Positions 8,303-18,457 of a stretch of DNA of 54,980 nt are shown here, one piece after another. Numbering within the stretch: the first letter of the stretch is position 1; every line of letters starts with the position of its first letter. The notes beneath the pieces are model-generated. The model did no database searches. It was not told the origin of the DNA and saw nothing but the letters and a program-made list of their open reading frames with translations. This DNA comes from Arthrobacter sp. SO5 (GTDB lineage Bacteria > Actinomycetota > Actinomycetes > Actinomycetales > Micrococcaceae), in contig NZ_MQTQ01000065.1 in NCBI RefSeq assembly GCF_020532805.1, forward strand, positions 15,145 to 70,124, read 5' to 3'. Both the position numbers and the translations under genes were made by a program.

Positions 8303-10111
8303 TCACAGGTACTGGCCTGTGCTGGGCATCGTCTCGATGGACTTGCCGGGTTCCTGGCCGGCTTTGCCCTGGACGATGGTGCGGATGTAGGTGATGCGCT
8401 CGCCCTTCTTGCCCGAGATACGTGCCCAGTCGTCCGGGTTGGTGGTGTTGGGCATGTCCTCATGCTCGCGAAACTCGTCGATGACGGCGCGGAGCAGGTG
8501 GTCGATCCGGATGCCCTTCTGGCCGACGGTGAGGAGGTCCTTGATGGCGTACTTCTTGGCGCGGTCCACCACGTTCTGCACGACGGCGCCGGAATTGAAG
8601 TCCTTGAAGTAGAGCATCTCGGTGTCCCCGTTGGCGTAGGTCACCTCGAGGTATTCGTTGGATTTGTCCGTGGAGTACATGGCCTCGACGGTGCGCTGGA
8701 CCATCGCGTCCACGGTGGCCTGCACATCGCCGTCGTGCTCGGCCAGGTCCGATTCGTGGAACGGCAGATCGGCGGTGATGTACTTCTGGAAGATATCCGC
8801 TGCGGCCTCGGCGTCGGGGCGCTGGATCTTGACCTTCACGTCCAGCCGGCCGGGCCGCAGGATCGCCGGGTCGATCATGTCCTCGCGGTTGGAGGCGCCG
8901 ATCACGATCACGTTGTCCAGGCGTTCCACGCCGTCGATTTCGCTGAGGAGCTGCGGGACGATGGTGGTTTCGACGTCGGAGGAGATGCCGGTGCCGCGGG
9001 TGCGGAACAGCGAGTCCATCTCGTCAAAGAACACCACCACCGGGCTGCCCTCGGAGGCCTTCTCCCGGGCGCGGGCGAAGATCAGCCGGATGTGGCGTTC
9101 GGTTTCACCGACGTACTTATCCAGCAGTTCCGGGCCCTTGATGTTCAGGAAGTAGCTCTTCATGTCCGTCTTGCCGGTGCGCTCGGCGGCCCGGGCCGCC
9201 AGGGAATTCGCCACTGCCTTGGCGATCAGCGTCTTGCCGCAGCCTGGCGGACCGTAGAGCAGTATGCCCTTGGGGGCCTTGAGCCCATGCTCGCGGTACA
9301 GGTCCGGGTGCAGGAACGGCAGTTCCACGGCGTCGCGGATCTGTTCGATCTGCGGGCCGAGGCCGCCGATGTCCTGGTAGGTGATGTCCGGGACTTCCTC
9401 GAGGACCAGGTTCTCCACCTCGGAGCGCGGGACCTTCTCCAGCGCGTAGCCGGTGCGGGAATCGATCGAGAGCGCGTCGCCGACGCGCAGCTTTTCCCCC
9501 AGCAGGGCCCCGGAGAGCCGGATGACGCGTTCCTCGTCCGCGCGGCCCACCACCAGGGCCCGGTCCGGTCCCAGCAGCTCCTTGAGGGTCACCAGGTCAC
9601 CGGCCCGTTCGTAGCCGAGGCCGGCGACGACCAGCAGGGCCTCGTTCAGCAGCACCTCCTGGCCGACCGCCAGCTGGTTCATGTTCACCAACGGGCTGAT
9701 CCCCACGCGCATCTTGCGGCCGGCGTTGAAGATGTCCACGGACTCCTCAGTGGCGGCCTGGCCGCTGTTTCCCGCCGAGGGCAGGCGCTTCGGGTTCAGC
9801 TGCAGCACGGTGCCGAAGCTGTACGGCGGCTGGCCCTCCTGGTCGAGGGCGTTCTTCAGTCGGAGGATTTCCGCCTTGGCGGTTTCCAGCATGCTCACCA
9901 GCTTGGAGTTATTCTGGGTCGCCGCGGCGAGCTGGCGGTCAATATGCCGGAGTTTGTCCCGGAGGATATTGACCTGCCGCTCGACCACGGTCAGTTCGTT
10001 GGCTGCGTAGCGGTCACCATCGGTGGCCGCGGACTCTCCGGCGGCCAGTGCCGCCTCTGCTGCTGCCTCATTCGCCGGGGTACGGCCCGGGTCAGTGTTC
10101 GGAGTCTCCAT
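8303..10111 (-). CDS. mpa: Proteasome-associated AAA ATPase Mpa/ARC
   Basis: Mpa (ARC) is the hexameric unfoldase that captures pupylated proteins and feeds them to the 20S core. The 602-residue protein has a coiled coil at about 35-92 (the Pup-binding part), tandem OB folds at about 95-240, and one AAA domain with Walker A GPPGCGKT at 287-294 and Walker B VVFFDEMD at 358-365. It ends in Gln-Tyr-Leu, the penultimate-tyrosine tail that docks in the alpha-ring pockets and opens the gate. The ATG at 10111 is preceded by AGGAAGGGG. It lies 82 bp downstream of trmI. Confidence 0.97.
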   Translation of the reverse strand: METPNTDPGRTPANEAAAEAALAAGESAATDGDRYAANELTVVERQVNILRDKLRHIDRQLAAATQNNSKLVSMLETAKAEILRLKNALDQEGQPPYSFGTVLQLNPKRLPSAGNSGQAATEESVDIFNAGRKMRVGISPLVNMNQLAVGQEVLLNEALLVVAGLGYERAGDLVTLKELLGPDRALVVGRADEERVIRLSGALLGEKLRVGDALSIDSRTGYALEKVPRSEVENLVLEEVPDITYQDIGGLGPQIEQIRDAVELPFLHPDLYREHGLKAPKGILLYGPPGCGKTLIAKAVANSLAARAAERTGKTDMKSYFLNIKGPELLDKYVGETERHIRLIFARAREKASEGSPVVVFFDEMDSLFRTRGTGISSDVETTIVPQLLSEIDGVERLDNVIVIGASNREDMIDPAILRPGRLDVKVKIQRPDAEAAADIFQKYITADLPFHESDLAEHDGDVQATVDAMVQRTVEAMYSTDKSNEYLEVTYANGDTEMLYFKDFNSGAVVQNVVDRAKKYAIKDLLTVGQKGIRIDHLLRAVIDEFREHEDMPNTTNPDDWARISGKKGERITYIRTIVQGKAGQEPGKSIETMPSTGQYL

Positions 10112-10193
10112 CGTGCATCAGCCCCTTCCTGCGCTTCTCTTAAGACAGTAGCCCCAAGAAGCCGGGTCCCGCTGGAGACTTCCGAAATACGGA

Positions 10194-11282
10194 CTAGTTC
10201 GTAACCTCGGGTTCGTCCTTGACGTTGGTCCCCGCGATGGCGTCCCGCGCGGCCCGGCGCAGCTTCTTGTCCGAGACCGCACGCTCCCCCACGGCGCCGG
10301 GGGTCCAGGCGTTGACGTCCTCTTCGTTGAAGCCGGTCTTGGACGGACGCCGCTTGACGGAGATGCCCGTGACGCCGTCGGCCAGCCGGCGGGTGACCAG
10401 CAGGAAGCCCGTGTGAGCCACCATGCGGTGGTCCGGGCGCACGGCCAGTCCCTCAAGGTGCCAGCCGCGGACCATGGATTCCCAGGCATCGGGTTCAGTG
10501 AAGCGGCCGTCGGCGCGGATGGCTTCGGCCGTCCGGGACAGCTGCGTCACAGTCGCGACATAATTGATCCACACACCGCCCGGTGCGAGGACGGTGGCGA
10601 CGGCGTCGAGGCATTCCCAGGGTGCGAGCATGTCCAGGACCACGCGGTCCACGGAGCCGGGCTCCTCGGTGCGGACCACTTCCTCCTGGAAGTCCCCGAG
10701 GGAGATCTGCCAGGCCGGGTGCGGGCCGCCGAAAATGGTCTCGACGTTGCCGCGTGCGATGTCCGCGAACTCTTCCCGGCGTTCGAAGGAGTGCAGGTAG
10801 CCGTTGTCCCCCACCGCGCGCAGCAGCGAGATGGACAGGGCACCGGAACCGACGCCAGCTTCCACGACGCGCGCGCCGGGGAAGATGTCCGCCATCGTGA
10901 CGATCTGGCCCGCATCCTTGGGGTAGACCACGGCCGCGCCGCGGGGCATGGAAAGCACGAAGTCGGAGAGCAGCGGGCGCAGGGTCTGGTACTGCTGGCC
11001 GACGTTGTTGACCACGACCGAGCCGTCGGGCCTGCCGATGATCTCGTCGTGGTTCAGGAAGCCGCGGTGGGTGTGGAAGGCCCCGCCCGCCTCCAGGCTG
11101 ATGGTGTTCATCCGGCCGCGTTCGTCGGTGAGCTGAACGCGCTCACCTTCGCGGAAGGCGCCGCGGCGGCGTGCAGCGCCGACCGGGACGGCGGTGCCGG
11201 GGACGGTTTCCGGGACGGCAGCCGTGCTGCTGCCGGGCGTGACGTCGGCCGGGCTGGGGTTGGCGGCGGTGTCGCTGCTCAT
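10194..11282 (-). CDS. trmI: tRNA (adenine-N1-)-methyltransferase TrmI
   Basis: TrmI methylates A58 in the T loop of tRNAs using S-adenosylmethionine. The SAM-binding motif VEAGVGSGALS spans residues 140-150, and the catalytic LDMLAPWE segment lies near 215. The 362-residue protein has an N-terminal extension of about 40 Ala/Thr/Pro-rich residues before the OB-like domain (FREGERVQLTDERG). A C-terminal tail after TRRLADGV is poorly conserved. The ATG at 11282 has an AGGA site 8 nt upstream. The pairing of trmI with mpa is typical of proteasome-bearing actinobacteria. Confidence 0.94.
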   Translation of the reverse strand: MSSDTAANPSPADVTPGSSTAAVPETVPGTAVPVGAARRRGAFREGERVQLTDERGRMNTISLEAGGAFHTHRGFLNHDEIIGRPDGSVVVNNVGQQYQTLRPLLSDFVLSMPRGAAVVYPKDAGQIVTMADIFPGARVVEAGVGSGALSISLLRAVGDNGYLHSFERREEFADIARGNVETIFGGPHPAWQISLGDFQEEVVRTEEPGSVDRVVLDMLAPWECLDAVATVLAPGGVWINYVATVTQLSRTAEAIRADGRFTEPDAWESMVRGWHLEGLAVRPDHRMVAHTGFLLVTRRLADGVTGISVKRRPSKTGFNEEDVNAWTPGAVGERAVSDKKLRRAARDAIAGTNVKDEPEVTN

Positions 11283-11345
11283 GAGAATATTCCTCGCTCC
11301 TGTAAGCTGTGGGGCCGCGGATCTGCCGGCGGTCCGGCTGCTTGT

Positions 11346-11368
11346 GCCCGGGGCGTTGCGCCCCGGGC
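11346..11368 (-). terminator. GC-rich hairpin between the site-2 protease gene and trmI
   Basis: A perfect 10-bp stem (arm GCCCGGGGCG, loop TTG) lies between the stop of the M50 gene and the trmI start. There is no T run on either side, so it may be a rho-assisted or attenuating hairpin rather than a full intrinsic terminator. Confidence 0.5.
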
Positions 11369-11394
11369 CGGTACTACACGACCGGCAGGTAACT

Positions 11395-12615
11395 CTACCG
11401 GCTTTGGCCGTTCATCCGCCTGCCGGCGGGATTCCGGCCGGCGGGATTTTTGCCGGTGATGGCGTTCAGGACGGTGGACTGGCGCAGCAGCCCCGTGACA
11501 GTTCCGTCGCGGTCCACGACGGCATAGTCCTGTCCTTCCAGCTGGGCGAGGTACTGGAGCAACTCCTGGCCTCTGGACCCTTCGGGCACGTAGGCGCCCT
11601 CGCCGAGGGGGTAGGCGACGGCCGTGACAGGGGTGGTGCCCGCCGCGGAATCCGGGACCGCAGCGACGGCGCCGGCATCCACCAGCGCGGCGGGGCGCCC
11701 GTCCGGGCGGTAGAGCACGACGGCGGGGATGGCGCCCGTGCTGCCGTCCCGCGGCAGGCGCAGCACGTCGGCCACCGTGGCGGATTCCGGCAGGCCGACT
11801 GCAGGTTCTGCGAGGCCGGCGGCGTCCACGAGGTACAGGCGGCCGCGCAGCCGCGCCTGCCGGATCGACGCCGTCGCCCCCATCCAGAGGAAACTGCAGA
11901 CCAGGAGGGTGATGAGCATGAGTGAGAATTCGGGGCGTCTGCCGCTGAGCAGCGGCAGGGCCACGAACCAGCCCACCAGGGCGACGACGATGATCCGCCC
12001 GCTCCAGCCGGCGGCGATGGTGCCCTTCTCCTGGCTGCCGGTGGCCTTCCAGACGGCGGATTCCACCAGCCGGCCGCCGTCGAGCGGCAGCCCGGGCAGC
12101 ACGTTGAAGATGCCGATCAGCAGGTTGGCCCACACGAAGATGTTCGTAAGGATGCCCGCGACGCCAGTCAGCCCGCCGCCGGTCAGCAGGAGCCAGCCGC
12201 CGCCGGCCAGGACGAAGTTCGCGGCCGGACCGGCGAGGGCCACGAGCACGGAACGGCCAGGGGACGCGGTGAAACTCTCGAACTGGGTGTGGCCGCCCCA
12301 CAGGTTAAGCACGATCTTCTGCGTGGGCCAGCGGTAGATCTTGGCGGTCAGGGCGTGCGCGAGCTCGTGCACCAGCACCGAGATCAGCAGCAGGACCGCG
12401 TAGGCGAAGGCCACGACATAGGCTGTCAGGCCCAGTTCAGGGTTGTTTGACGCCAGCACGGGCCCGTACACGATGACGGTGAACGCCGCGATGATGAACC
12501 ACGAGTAGGCCAGGACCACCCGGACGCCGGCGATGCGCCCCAGCGGGATTCCCTCTTTGCGTGCCTGTTCCTGCGGGCCTTCCCCGCGGCGGCCCTGCGT
12601 GTCGGTGTCAGTCAT
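11395..12615 (-). CDS. Site-2 protease family (M50) membrane metalloprotease with CBS domains
   Basis: This 406-residue integral membrane protein has the intramembrane zinc motif HELAH at 83-87 and the second motif NVLPGLPLDGGR at 171-182, where the Asp is the third zinc ligand. Around these are five or six hydrophobic segments (about 33-53, 62-82, 125-150, 158-175, 205-245). The C-terminal half (about 260-395) is cytoplasmic and CBS-pair-like, with segments on the pattern of ATVADVLRLP and YAVVDRDGTVTGLL. Such proteases cleave membrane anchors of regulators; the substrate is not known. The last residues contain a duplicated NPAGR. The gene overlaps the upstream HAD gene by 8 bp, so the two are probably co-translated. 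Confidence 0.9.
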   Translation of the reverse strand: MTDTDTQGRRGEGPQEQARKEGIPLGRIAGVRVVLAYSWFIIAAFTVIVYGPVLASNNPELGLTAYVVAFAYAVLLLISVLVHELAHALTAKIYRWPTQKIVLNLWGGHTQFESFTASPGRSVLVALAGPAANFVLAGGGWLLLTGGGLTGVAGILTNIFVWANLLIGIFNVLPGLPLDGGRLVESAVWKATGSQEKGTIAAGWSGRIIVVALVGWFVALPLLSGRRPEFSLMLITLLVCSFLWMGATASIRQARLRGRLYLVDAAGLAEPAVGLPESATVADVLRLPRDGSTGAIPAVVLYRPDGRPAALVDAGAVAAVPDSAAGTTPVTAVAYPLGEGAYVPEGSRGQELLQYLAQLEGQDYAVVDRDGTVTGLLRQSTVLNAITGKNPAGRNPAGRRMNGQSR

Positions 12616-13378
12616 GGGCCACGCCCCCTACAGCGCCTGCCAGGCTGGTATCCAGGCTGGTATCCAGGCCGAACGTGGCATCCGGGAACTCGTGCCGCAG
12701 TGCTACGAGCTCTTCGAGGTCGGCCACGGTGCGTCCCTCGAGGGTGTGCCAGGTGGCGTGGCGCGGATCGTGCGGCAGCTCCATGATGTGCGGGATGGCC
12801 ACGGTCACGACTCCGGAGGCCACCGCGGAGGCCACCCCCGGGATGGAGTCCTCCAGCGCCACGCAGTGGTGGATGCCCAGCTCAGGATCCTGCTGCTGGA
12901 GCAGTTCCACGGCCTTGAGATAGGCCTCGGGGTGCGGCTTGCCGTGGGTGACGGTGTCGCCGGTGACCAGGAAATCGAAATAGGGCTCGGGCAGGCTGGC
13001 AACGATTTCCCGCGCCAGCGGGGCCTCGGACATGGTCACGAGGGCGCAGCGGATGCCGGCGATGTGGAGTTCGTCCAGCAGCTCGCGGGCACCTGGCCGC
13101 CACGGCACCGAAATGCGGACCAGGCTGATGACGTGGTTTGTCAGGATGTCGATGATTTCCCGGCGCCCCAGGTTCACGCCGGCCTCCTGCAGCACGCCGG
13201 CGGAGTACACCAGCGACTGCCCCACGAGCTGCATGGCCTTCCCATGGGTCCACTGCCCGCCGTGGGCGGAAACCAGGGCATGCTCGGCTTCGATCCAGTA
13301 CGGCTCGGTGTCGACGATGGTTCCATCCATGTCCCATAGCGCGGCTTTGAGAAGTGGCTGGGATACAGAGGATCGCAT
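12608..13378 (-). CDS. HAD-superfamily (subfamily IA) phosphatase, beta-phosphoglucomutase-like
   Basis: The 256-residue protein has HAD motif I (WDMDGTIVDTEP, nucleophile Asp16 and acid/base Asp18), motif II in ALVTMSEAP, motif III Lys in THGKPHPEAY and motif IV in VALEDSIPGV. The alpha-helical cap lies between motifs I and II. It probably dephosphorylates a small sugar-phosphate-like metabolite; the exact substrate cannot be told. The ATG at 13378 has both GGAGGGC and a TAGACT -10 element 7 nt upstream. Near its C-terminus a 12-bp tandem duplication gives LDTSLDTSL. Confidence 0.9.
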   Translation of the reverse strand: MRSSVSQPLLKAALWDMDGTIVDTEPYWIEAEHALVSAHGGQWTHGKAMQLVGQSLVYSAGVLQEAGVNLGRREIIDILTNHVISLVRISVPWRPGARELLDELHIAGIRCALVTMSEAPLAREIVASLPEPYFDFLVTGDTVTHGKPHPEAYLKAVELLQQQDPELGIHHCVALEDSIPGVASAVASGVVTVAIPHIMELPHDPRHATWHTLEGRTVADLEELVALRHEFPDATFGLDTSLDTSLAGAVGGVAHD

Positions 13379-13509
13379 GCCCTCCAGTCTACGGTGCGGC
13401 CCTGAGGGGACGCCGGATACTACGCCTACGGCGAATATCGGTCACGCATCGAACGTTTCCGGCGCTTCATTGCCTGCGGGGGGCCGGTTGTTGGACGTAG
13501 GGTGAAGAG

Positions 13510-14415
13510 ATGAACAGCTTCGAGGTAGACCCCACGGAAACGGGCGCCGTGCCCGAGCCGGAACGGCTGCTGCAGCCCGTGCCCGAGGGCCAGCGCATCA
13601 CCGTGATGCTCGCCGCCTTCGAGGGCTGGAACGACGCCGGGGAGGCAGCGAGCGATGCCCTGCGCTACCTGAACAAGCTCTGGGGCGGCAAGAAGGTCGC
13701 TGCGATCGACGCCGACGAGTACTACGACTTCCAGTTCACCCGGCCCACGATCCGGCGCACTTCCTCCGGTGAACGGAAAATCAAGTGGCCGTCCACCCGC
13801 ATCTTCAAGGCCAGCGTGCCGGACTCAAAGGTGGACGTCATCTTTGTCCAGGGCACGGAGCCGTCCTACAAGTGGCGCGCCTACACCGCCGAACTGCTGG
13901 TCCACGCGGCCGCGCTGCACGTGGACTACGTGATCCTGGTCGGTGCCCTGCTGGCGGATGTGCCGCACAGCAGGCCTATCCCGGTGAGTGCCTCCACGGA
14001 CGATTCCGCCCTGCGCGAGCGGATGGACCTGGAGGCCTCGCAGTACGAGGGGCCGGTCGGAATTGTGGGTGTCCTCGCGGAAGTCGCCCTGCTGGCCGGG
14101 CTGCCCACGGTCTCGCTCTGGGCCGCCGTTCCGCACTATGTGGCACAGGCCCCCTCCCCGAAGGCCCAGTTGGCGCTGCTGCACCGGATCGAGGAGCTGC
14201 TGCAGCTTCCGCTGGACAGCCAGGACCTCGTTGAGGAATCGGACGCCTGGGAGCGCGGCGTCGACGAGCTCGCCACCGAGGACCCGGAAATTGCGGCGTA
14301 CGTGCGCCAGTTGGAGGAAGCGAAGGACACCGCGGACCTCCCCGAGGCCAGCGGCGAGTCGATCGCCCGCGAGTTCGAGCGCTACCTCAAACGCCGCGGC
14401 AAGGAGAAACCCTAG
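13510..14415 (+). CDS. PAC2 family protein
   Basis: The 301-residue protein belongs to the PAC2 family, named after a proteasome assembly chaperone. It shows the conserved [14 protein letters not shown] motif (about residues 34-48), [13 protein letters not shown], and [17 protein letters not shown] followed by [10 protein letters not shown]. Bacterial PAC2 proteins are common in actinobacteria but their function is not established. Its presence about 10 kb from the proteasome locus is suggestive only. The TAGGGT -10 element ends 6 nt before the ATG, so the message is probably leaderless. Its stop codon shares the palindrome CTAG with the convergent mshC stop. Confidence 0.88.
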   Translation: MNSFEVDPTETGAVPEPERLLQPVPEGQRITVMLAAFEGWNDAGEAASDALRYLNKLWGGKKVAAIDADEYYDFQFTRPTIRRTSSGERKIKWPSTRIFKASVPDSKVDVIFVQGTEPSYKWRAYTAELLVHAAALHVDYVILVGALLADVPHSRPIPVSASTDDSALRERMDLEASQYEGPVGIVGVLAEVALLAGLPTVSLWAAVPHYVAQAPSPKAQLALLHRIEELLQLPLDSQDLVEESDAWERGVDELATEDPEIAAYVRQLEEAKDTADLPEASGESIAREFERYLKRRGKEKP

Positions 14416-15719
14416 AGCCGGACGCCCAGGATCGCGTCGACGGCGTCGCTCACGAGGGCCGCGTCCGCCGCCGCGGCGTGGGCGTCGTCCGCCGCCGCGG
14501 CGTGGGCGTCGTGGCGCGCCAGCGCGGCGGTGGCCCAGGCGTCGACGGCGGCCAGCGCGCCCGGGGCGTTGAGGTCGCTCGAGAGCTCCGCGCGCATCAA
14601 GGCCACGAGCGGAGCGGCCGAGCCTTCCGGGGCTACGGCCAGGGCCTCACGCCAGGCACGCAGCCGGTCCTTGGCCGCGGCGAACCCCGCGTCGGTCCAG
14701 GACCAGTCGGTGCGGTAGTGGTGGGCCAGGATGGCCAGCCGGATAGCAGCCGGATCCTCGCCGGCGGCCCGCAGCCTTGAAACCAGGACAAGGTTTCCCT
14801 TGGACTTGCTCATCTTCTCGCCGTCCAGCCCCACCATGCCCGCGTGGGCGAAATGGCGGGCCAGCGGCACACCGGCCAGCGAATACGCGTGGCCGGCGCC
14901 CATCTCGTGATGGGGGAAGATCAGGTCCGAGCCGCCGCCCTGCACGGTAAACGGCGCGGGCAGGTACGTGTGGGCGATGACGGTACATTCGATGTGCCAG
15001 CCGGGGCGTCCCTCCCCCAGCTCGCCGCCGGGCCAGCTCGGCTCCCCCTCGCGGGCAACCCGCCAGAGCAGCGGATCCAGCGCCTGGCGTTTGCCTGCAC
15101 GGCCCGGGTCCCCGCCGCGTTCTGCGAATAGCTCCAGCATCTCGGCGTCGGACAGTCCGGAGACGGAGCCCAGGGTCCACGCGCCGGCCGCCTCGGCCGA
15201 GTGCTTGCCGGCGGCTTCGACGTCGTAGTACACATCGCCGTCGGGCTCCCCGGCGGCGCCGTCCACGCGGTAGGCCAGGCCCCGGTGAACAAGCTGCTCA
15301 ATGGCCGGCACAATCCTCGGGATGGCTTCGACGGCGCCGACGTACCGGTCCGGGGCCAGCACGTTGAGCGCTTCCATGTCCGTCTGGAAGAGCGTGATCT
15401 GGCTCGCGGCGAGCTCGCGCCAGTCCACGCCGGTCGCGGTCGCCCGCTCCAGCAGGGGATCGTCGACGTCGGTCACGTTCTGCACGTAGGCGACCTGCTG
15501 CTTGCCGTCGCGCCAGGCGCGGTTGAGCAGGTCAAAGGCGACGTAGCTGGCCGCGTGACCCATGTGCGTGGCGTCATAGGGGGTGATTCCGCAGACGTAC
15601 ATGGACTGCTGGCCCGTTGCCTCGAGCGCCACGACCTCGCCCTTGACGGTGTCGAAGAGCCGGAGGGCAGGCATGCTGCCGGGGAGCTGGGGAACGGGGC
15701 GGGAGGTCCAGGATTTCAC
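14412..15719 (-). CDS. mshC: Cysteine:1D-myo-inosityl 2-amino-2-deoxy-alpha-D-glucopyranoside ligase MshC
   Basis: MshC joins cysteine to GlcN-Ins in ATP-dependent mycothiol synthesis and is related to cysteinyl-tRNA synthetase. It has the N-terminal [10 protein letters not shown], a zinc ligand Cys43 in [10 protein letters not shown], the HIGH-like motif THMGH at 51-55, a WHIEC motif, [12 protein letters not shown] and the KMSKS loop ([10 protein letters not shown]). These, plus a length of 435 residues with no tRNA anticodon-binding domain, separate it from CysS. The start is GTG. Near the C-terminus an exact 24-bp tandem duplication (14463-14510) repeats DDAHAAAA. Its presence marks the organism as a mycothiol producer. 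Confidence 0.95.
   Translation of the reverse strand: MKSWTSRPVPQLPGSMPALRLFDTVKGEVVALEATGQQSMYVCGITPYDATHMGHAASYVAFDLLNRAWRDGKQQVAYVQNVTDVDDPLLERATATGVDWRELAASQITLFQTDMEALNVLAPDRYVGAVEAIPRIVPAIEQLVHRGLAYRVDGAAGEPDGDVYYDVEAAGKHSAEAAGAWTLGSVSGLSDAEMLELFAERGGDPGRAGKRQALDPLLWRVAREGEPSWPGGELGEGRPGWHIECTVIAHTYLPAPFTVQGGGSDLIFPHHEMGAGHAYSLAGVPLARHFAHAGMVGLDGEKMSKSKGNLVLVSRLRAAGEDPAAIRLAILAHHYRTDWSWTDAGFAAAKDRLRAWREALAVAPEGSAAPLVALMRAELSSDLNAPGALAAVDAWATAALARHDAHAAAADDAHAAAADAALVSDAVDAILGVRL
14463..14510 (-). repeat. Exact 24-bp tandem duplication in mshC
   Basis: Two identical 24-bp units (14463-14486 and 14487-14510) encode an eight-residue Ala-rich repeat close to the C-terminus. The frame is preserved. 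Confidence 0.9.
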
Positions 15720-15734
15720 AACCCAAGCCTAGTG

Positions 15735-16574
15735 CTAGGCGCTGATGACATTGAAACCGAGCAGAAGGTAGAGGGCCAGGCCAAGGATGATCCGGTACCA
15801 GACGAACAGGCTGTAGCCGCGGGTGGAGACGTACTTCAGGAACCAGCCGATGATGATGTAGCCCACCACGAAGGCGATGGCGGTGGCGAGGGCGGTTTCC
15901 GGCAGGCCGTAGGGGCCCGTGATGCCTTCCTTGGAGAGCACCTTGTACAGCTGGTACAGCCCGCTGCCGAAGACCGCGGGGATCGCCAGCAGGAAGGAGT
16001 AGCGGGCGGCGGCTTCACGGGTGTAGCCCATCAGCAGTCCGGCGGTGATGGTGCCGCCGGAGCGGGACACCCCGGGAATGAGGGCCATGGCCTGGGCCAG
16101 ACCGTAGTAGAGGCCGTGTTTGTAGGTGAGCTGGCTGAGTTCGCGGTCCTGGCGCCCGACGGCGTCAGCGACCGCCAGGACCACACCGAAGACGATGAGG
16201 GTGGTGGCCACGATCCACAGGCTGCGCAGCACGGACTCGATCTGGTCCTGGAAGAGCAGCCCGAGCACGATGATCGGCAGGCTGCCCAGGATCACGAGCC
16301 AGCCCATCCTCGCGTCCGGGTTCTGCCGCGGGACCCTGCCCGTGAGCGAACCCGCCCACGCCCTGACGATCCGCACGATGTCGCGCCAGAAGTAGAGGAT
16401 GACCGCGGATTCGGTGCCGAGCTGCGTGATGGCCGTGAAGGCGGCCCCGGGGTCGGCCGCCGCCGGCAGCAGCGCGCCGACGATCCGCAGATGCGCGCTT
16501 GAGGATATCGGGAGGAATTCTGTCAGTCCCTGCACAAGGCCCAGCAGGGCCGCTTCTAACCAGTTCACGTTCAT
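15735..16574 (-). CDS. uppP: Undecaprenyl-diphosphatase UppP (BacA)
   Basis: UppP dephosphorylates undecaprenyl diphosphate at the membrane, recycling the lipid carrier for peptidoglycan synthesis. The 279-residue protein carries the two signature motifs: [13 protein letters not shown] at residues 16-28, with the catalytic Glu and Ser/His, and [10 protein letters not shown] in the second repeat. Hydrophobic segments cover most of the rest, consistent with a polytopic enzyme. The start at 16574 ([12 protein letters not shown]) matches the family; an in-frame upstream start at 16733 would overlap the divergent aldo/keto reductase gene and is rejected. It lies 15 bp upstream of mshC in the same direction. 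Confidence 0.95.
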   Translation of the reverse strand: MNVNWLEAALLGLVQGLTEFLPISSSAHLRIVGALLPAAADPGAAFTAITQLGTESAVILYFWRDIVRIVRAWAGSLTGRVPRQNPDARMGWLVILGSLPIIVLGLLFQDQIESVLRSLWIVATTLIVFGVVLAVADAVGRQDRELSQLTYKHGLYYGLAQAMALIPGVSRSGGTITAGLLMGYTREAAARYSFLLAIPAVFGSGLYQLYKVLSKEGITGPYGLPETALATAIAFVVGYIIIGWFLKYVSTRGYSLFVWYRIILGLALYLLLGFNVISA

Positions 16575-16620
16575 AGACCCTACGTCATGAAGCCTGCCGA
16601 ACCCCCGTAAGCTTGCTGAC

Positions 16621-17556
16621 ATGCAGCAGCGATATGTCGGCAACAGTGGGTTGCGTGTGTCCGCCCTTTCCCTTGGCACGATGTCCTGGGCCCGGGAAAT
16701 CGATGAGCAGGATGCCTCCGTGCTGCTGCGCACGTTCGTGGACGGCGGCGGGACCCTGATCGATACCGCGGCGTCCTACGCGGACGGCCAGGCCGAGGCC
16801 GTGCTCGGCGGGATGCTCGGCGACGTCGTCGCCCGCTCCGAAGTGGTGATTTCCACGAAAGCCGGGCTGACGACGTCGGACGGCCGCCGGAGCGTGGACA
16901 CCTCCCGCAACGGAATGCTCACCGGCCTTGACGCGAGCCTGGCCCGGCTCGGTACCGACTACGTGGACCTCTGGTTGGCCCATGCCTGGGACGCCAACGT
17001 GCCGCTGGAGGAAACACTTTCCGCGCTGGAATACGCCGTCCGCTCCGGACGGGCCCGCTACGCGGGTGTCTCCAACTTCAACGGCTGGCAGACCGCCAAG
17101 GCCGCCGCGACCGCAGGTTTCCCGCTCGTCGCCAGCCAGTCCGAGTACTCCCTGGTGAACCGCTCGGCCGAGGCCGAACTGATTCCCGCCGTCGAAGACG
17201 CGGGACTGGGCCTGATGGCCTGGGGGCCCCTGGGCCGCGGAGTGCTGACCGGCAAGTACCGCGGGCACATCCCGGCGGATTCACGGGCGGCCCAGTCGCG
17301 GCTGGCCAGCTACGTGGAACCCTTCCTGGAGGGCAAGGCGTCCAGCACTGTCGAGGCTGTTGCGATGGCAGCGAAGGGGCTCGGGCGCTCTGCCCTGGAC
17401 GTCTCGCTGAGCTGGCTGCTGTCCCAGCACGGCGTGGCCACTGCGATCGTGGGCGTACGGACGGCCGTCCAGCTCAAGGAAGTCCTGGATTCGACGCTGG
17501 CGCCGCTGCCGCCGGAGATTGCCCAGGCGCTGGAGGACGTTTCCGCCCCCGCCTGA
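16621..17556 (+). CDS. Aldo/keto reductase
   Basis: This NADPH-dependent oxidoreductase has the complete aldo/keto reductase tetrad: Asp48, Tyr53, Lys80 and His121 (WLAHAWD). The N-terminal [17 protein letters not shown] strand and the C-terminal [13 protein letters not shown] nucleotide-binding segment are typical of the potassium-channel-beta-like subgroup. It should reduce aldehydes or ketones; the physiological substrate is unknown. The TAAGCT element ends 7 nt before the ATG with no Shine-Dalgarno, so it is probably leaderless. It is divergent from uppP. Confidence 0.93.
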   Translation: MQQRYVGNSGLRVSALSLGTMSWAREIDEQDASVLLRTFVDGGGTLIDTAASYADGQAEAVLGGMLGDVVARSEVVISTKAGLTTSDGRRSVDTSRNGMLTGLDASLARLGTDYVDLWLAHAWDANVPLEETLSALEYAVRSGRARYAGVSNFNGWQTAKAAATAGFPLVASQSEYSLVNRSAEAELIPAVEDAGLGLMAWGPLGRGVLTGKYRGHIPADSRAAQSRLASYVEPFLEGKASSTVEAVAMAAKGLGRSALDVSLSWLLSQHGVATAIVGVRTAVQLKEVLDSTLAPLPPEIAQALEDVSAPA

Positions 17557-17599
17557 GCAGGGTTAGCTCCCTGCTGGCCGCGTGGCCGGAGGATTCTGC

Positions 17600-18032
17600 T
17601 CGCGCTGGGGTCCAATGGGAACGACGCATCGTGCGGGATGAATGAAGGGCTTCGATGTCGTGTTCGAAGTCGGGCTCCTGGTCCAGTTCCTCATTGAAGA
17701 CAAAGAACCTATAGGCCAGGAAGCGGAACGAAGTGCTCAGGACGAGGCCTACGAGGCCTCCGGCGATGAAGTCCGCGGTGAACGAGGTGAAGCCGAGGAC
17801 GTAGCGGGAGATGATCTGGCAGGCCAGGACGATGCCGAGTGGCTACGACTGTGGACACCACGCGCGCTTTGATGGTGCTCTCTGACATCGGACCGTGCCA
17901 CAGGTAGGTGTAGATGCCGTTATCGATGAGCCATCCCAGGCCCCCTACGAGACCGAACTTTGCGGCCTCGCGCCAGAGAAGGCCTACGACGGCCCGGACA
18001 CGGGTGGCCGCGGTGCCTACTGGCGTCACCAC
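17600..18032 (-). pseudogene. GtrA family membrane protein, inactivated by an internal deletion and frameshift
   Basis: GtrA-type proteins are small four-helix membrane proteins, thought to flip or help transfer lipid-linked sugars. The N-terminal part (from GTG at 18032) reads LLWREAAKFGLVGGLGWLID then RVVSTVVAT, a typical first half. At about 17836-17842 the reading frame jumps. The matching second half, ISRYVLGFTSFTADFIAGG then FRFLAYRFFVFNEELDQ, follows in another frame. Roughly 30-40 residues between them, including the usual aromatic-rich VSWLGNRYWTF region, are missing. The second frame stays open into the 3' end of the aldo/keto reductase gene, so the true end is unclear. Most of the 595-bp gap between neighbouring genes is explained by this remnant. 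Confidence 0.8.
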
Positions 18033-18151
18033 GGGCAGCGATCACCGCGCATTGGAAAAAGTCCGAACGAAACCACGTGATAGTCCTCTGATGCATGTTT
18101 TCGCCGCTCTTTCGGCGCAGGTCTGTCAGGCTACCACCGGCCACGGCGCGA

Positions 18152-18418
18152 TTAGTCCTGGAGGATCTCGAGGTCTTCCTCGTCGTCGACGTCCTCGTCC
18201 TCGTCGTCTTCGCTGTCGTCCTCGATCACTTCGAGCGGTGTCACTTCCCCATACGCTTCATAGAGTGAGTCGTCGTAGACTTCAAAGGCATCGGCAACGG
18301 CGAAGAAGGCTGCCTCAACTGCCGGGTCCCCGTCCCCGCGGCGTGCGACAACGGTGGAGAGGTGCTCTTCGAGGGCGGCGGTGAGGGACTGAAGCGCGAC
18401 ACGCGGATCGATGCTCAT
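18152..18418 (-). CDS. Small acidic conserved protein of unknown function
   Basis: I do not recognise a named family. The 88-residue protein has a helical N-terminal half (RVALQSLTAALEEHLSTVV then AVEAAFFAVADAFEVYDD) and a very acidic tail made almost only of Asp and Glu ending in EILQD. It has no signal peptide, cysteine or membrane segment. The ATG at 18418 is preceded by a TAACGT -10 element with a 6-nt gap, the leaderless pattern used by other genes here, which supports it being real. It is divergent from the DUF5703-like gene. Similar acidic tails occur in proteins that bind basic partners, but that is only a possibility. Confidence 0.72.
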   Translation of the reverse strand: MSIDPRVALQSLTAALEEHLSTVVARRGDGDPAVEAAFFAVADAFEVYDDSLYEAYGEVTPLEVIEDDSEDDEDEDVDDEEDLEILQD

Positions 18419-18457
18419 GACTTCACGTTAGCGGGAAAAAGACGAAAACGGAGAGCA

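Noticed and set aside
8180..10204. 674-codon plus-strand open frame
   Set aside because: Antisense to mpa and dop, which carry full family motifs; no recognisable domain in the plus-strand product.
17474..17836. GtrA second frame running on into the aldo/keto reductase gene as a real C-terminus
   Set aside because: Residues after about 17610 have no family resemblance and lie antisense to the reductase gene; the open frame is due to high GC.
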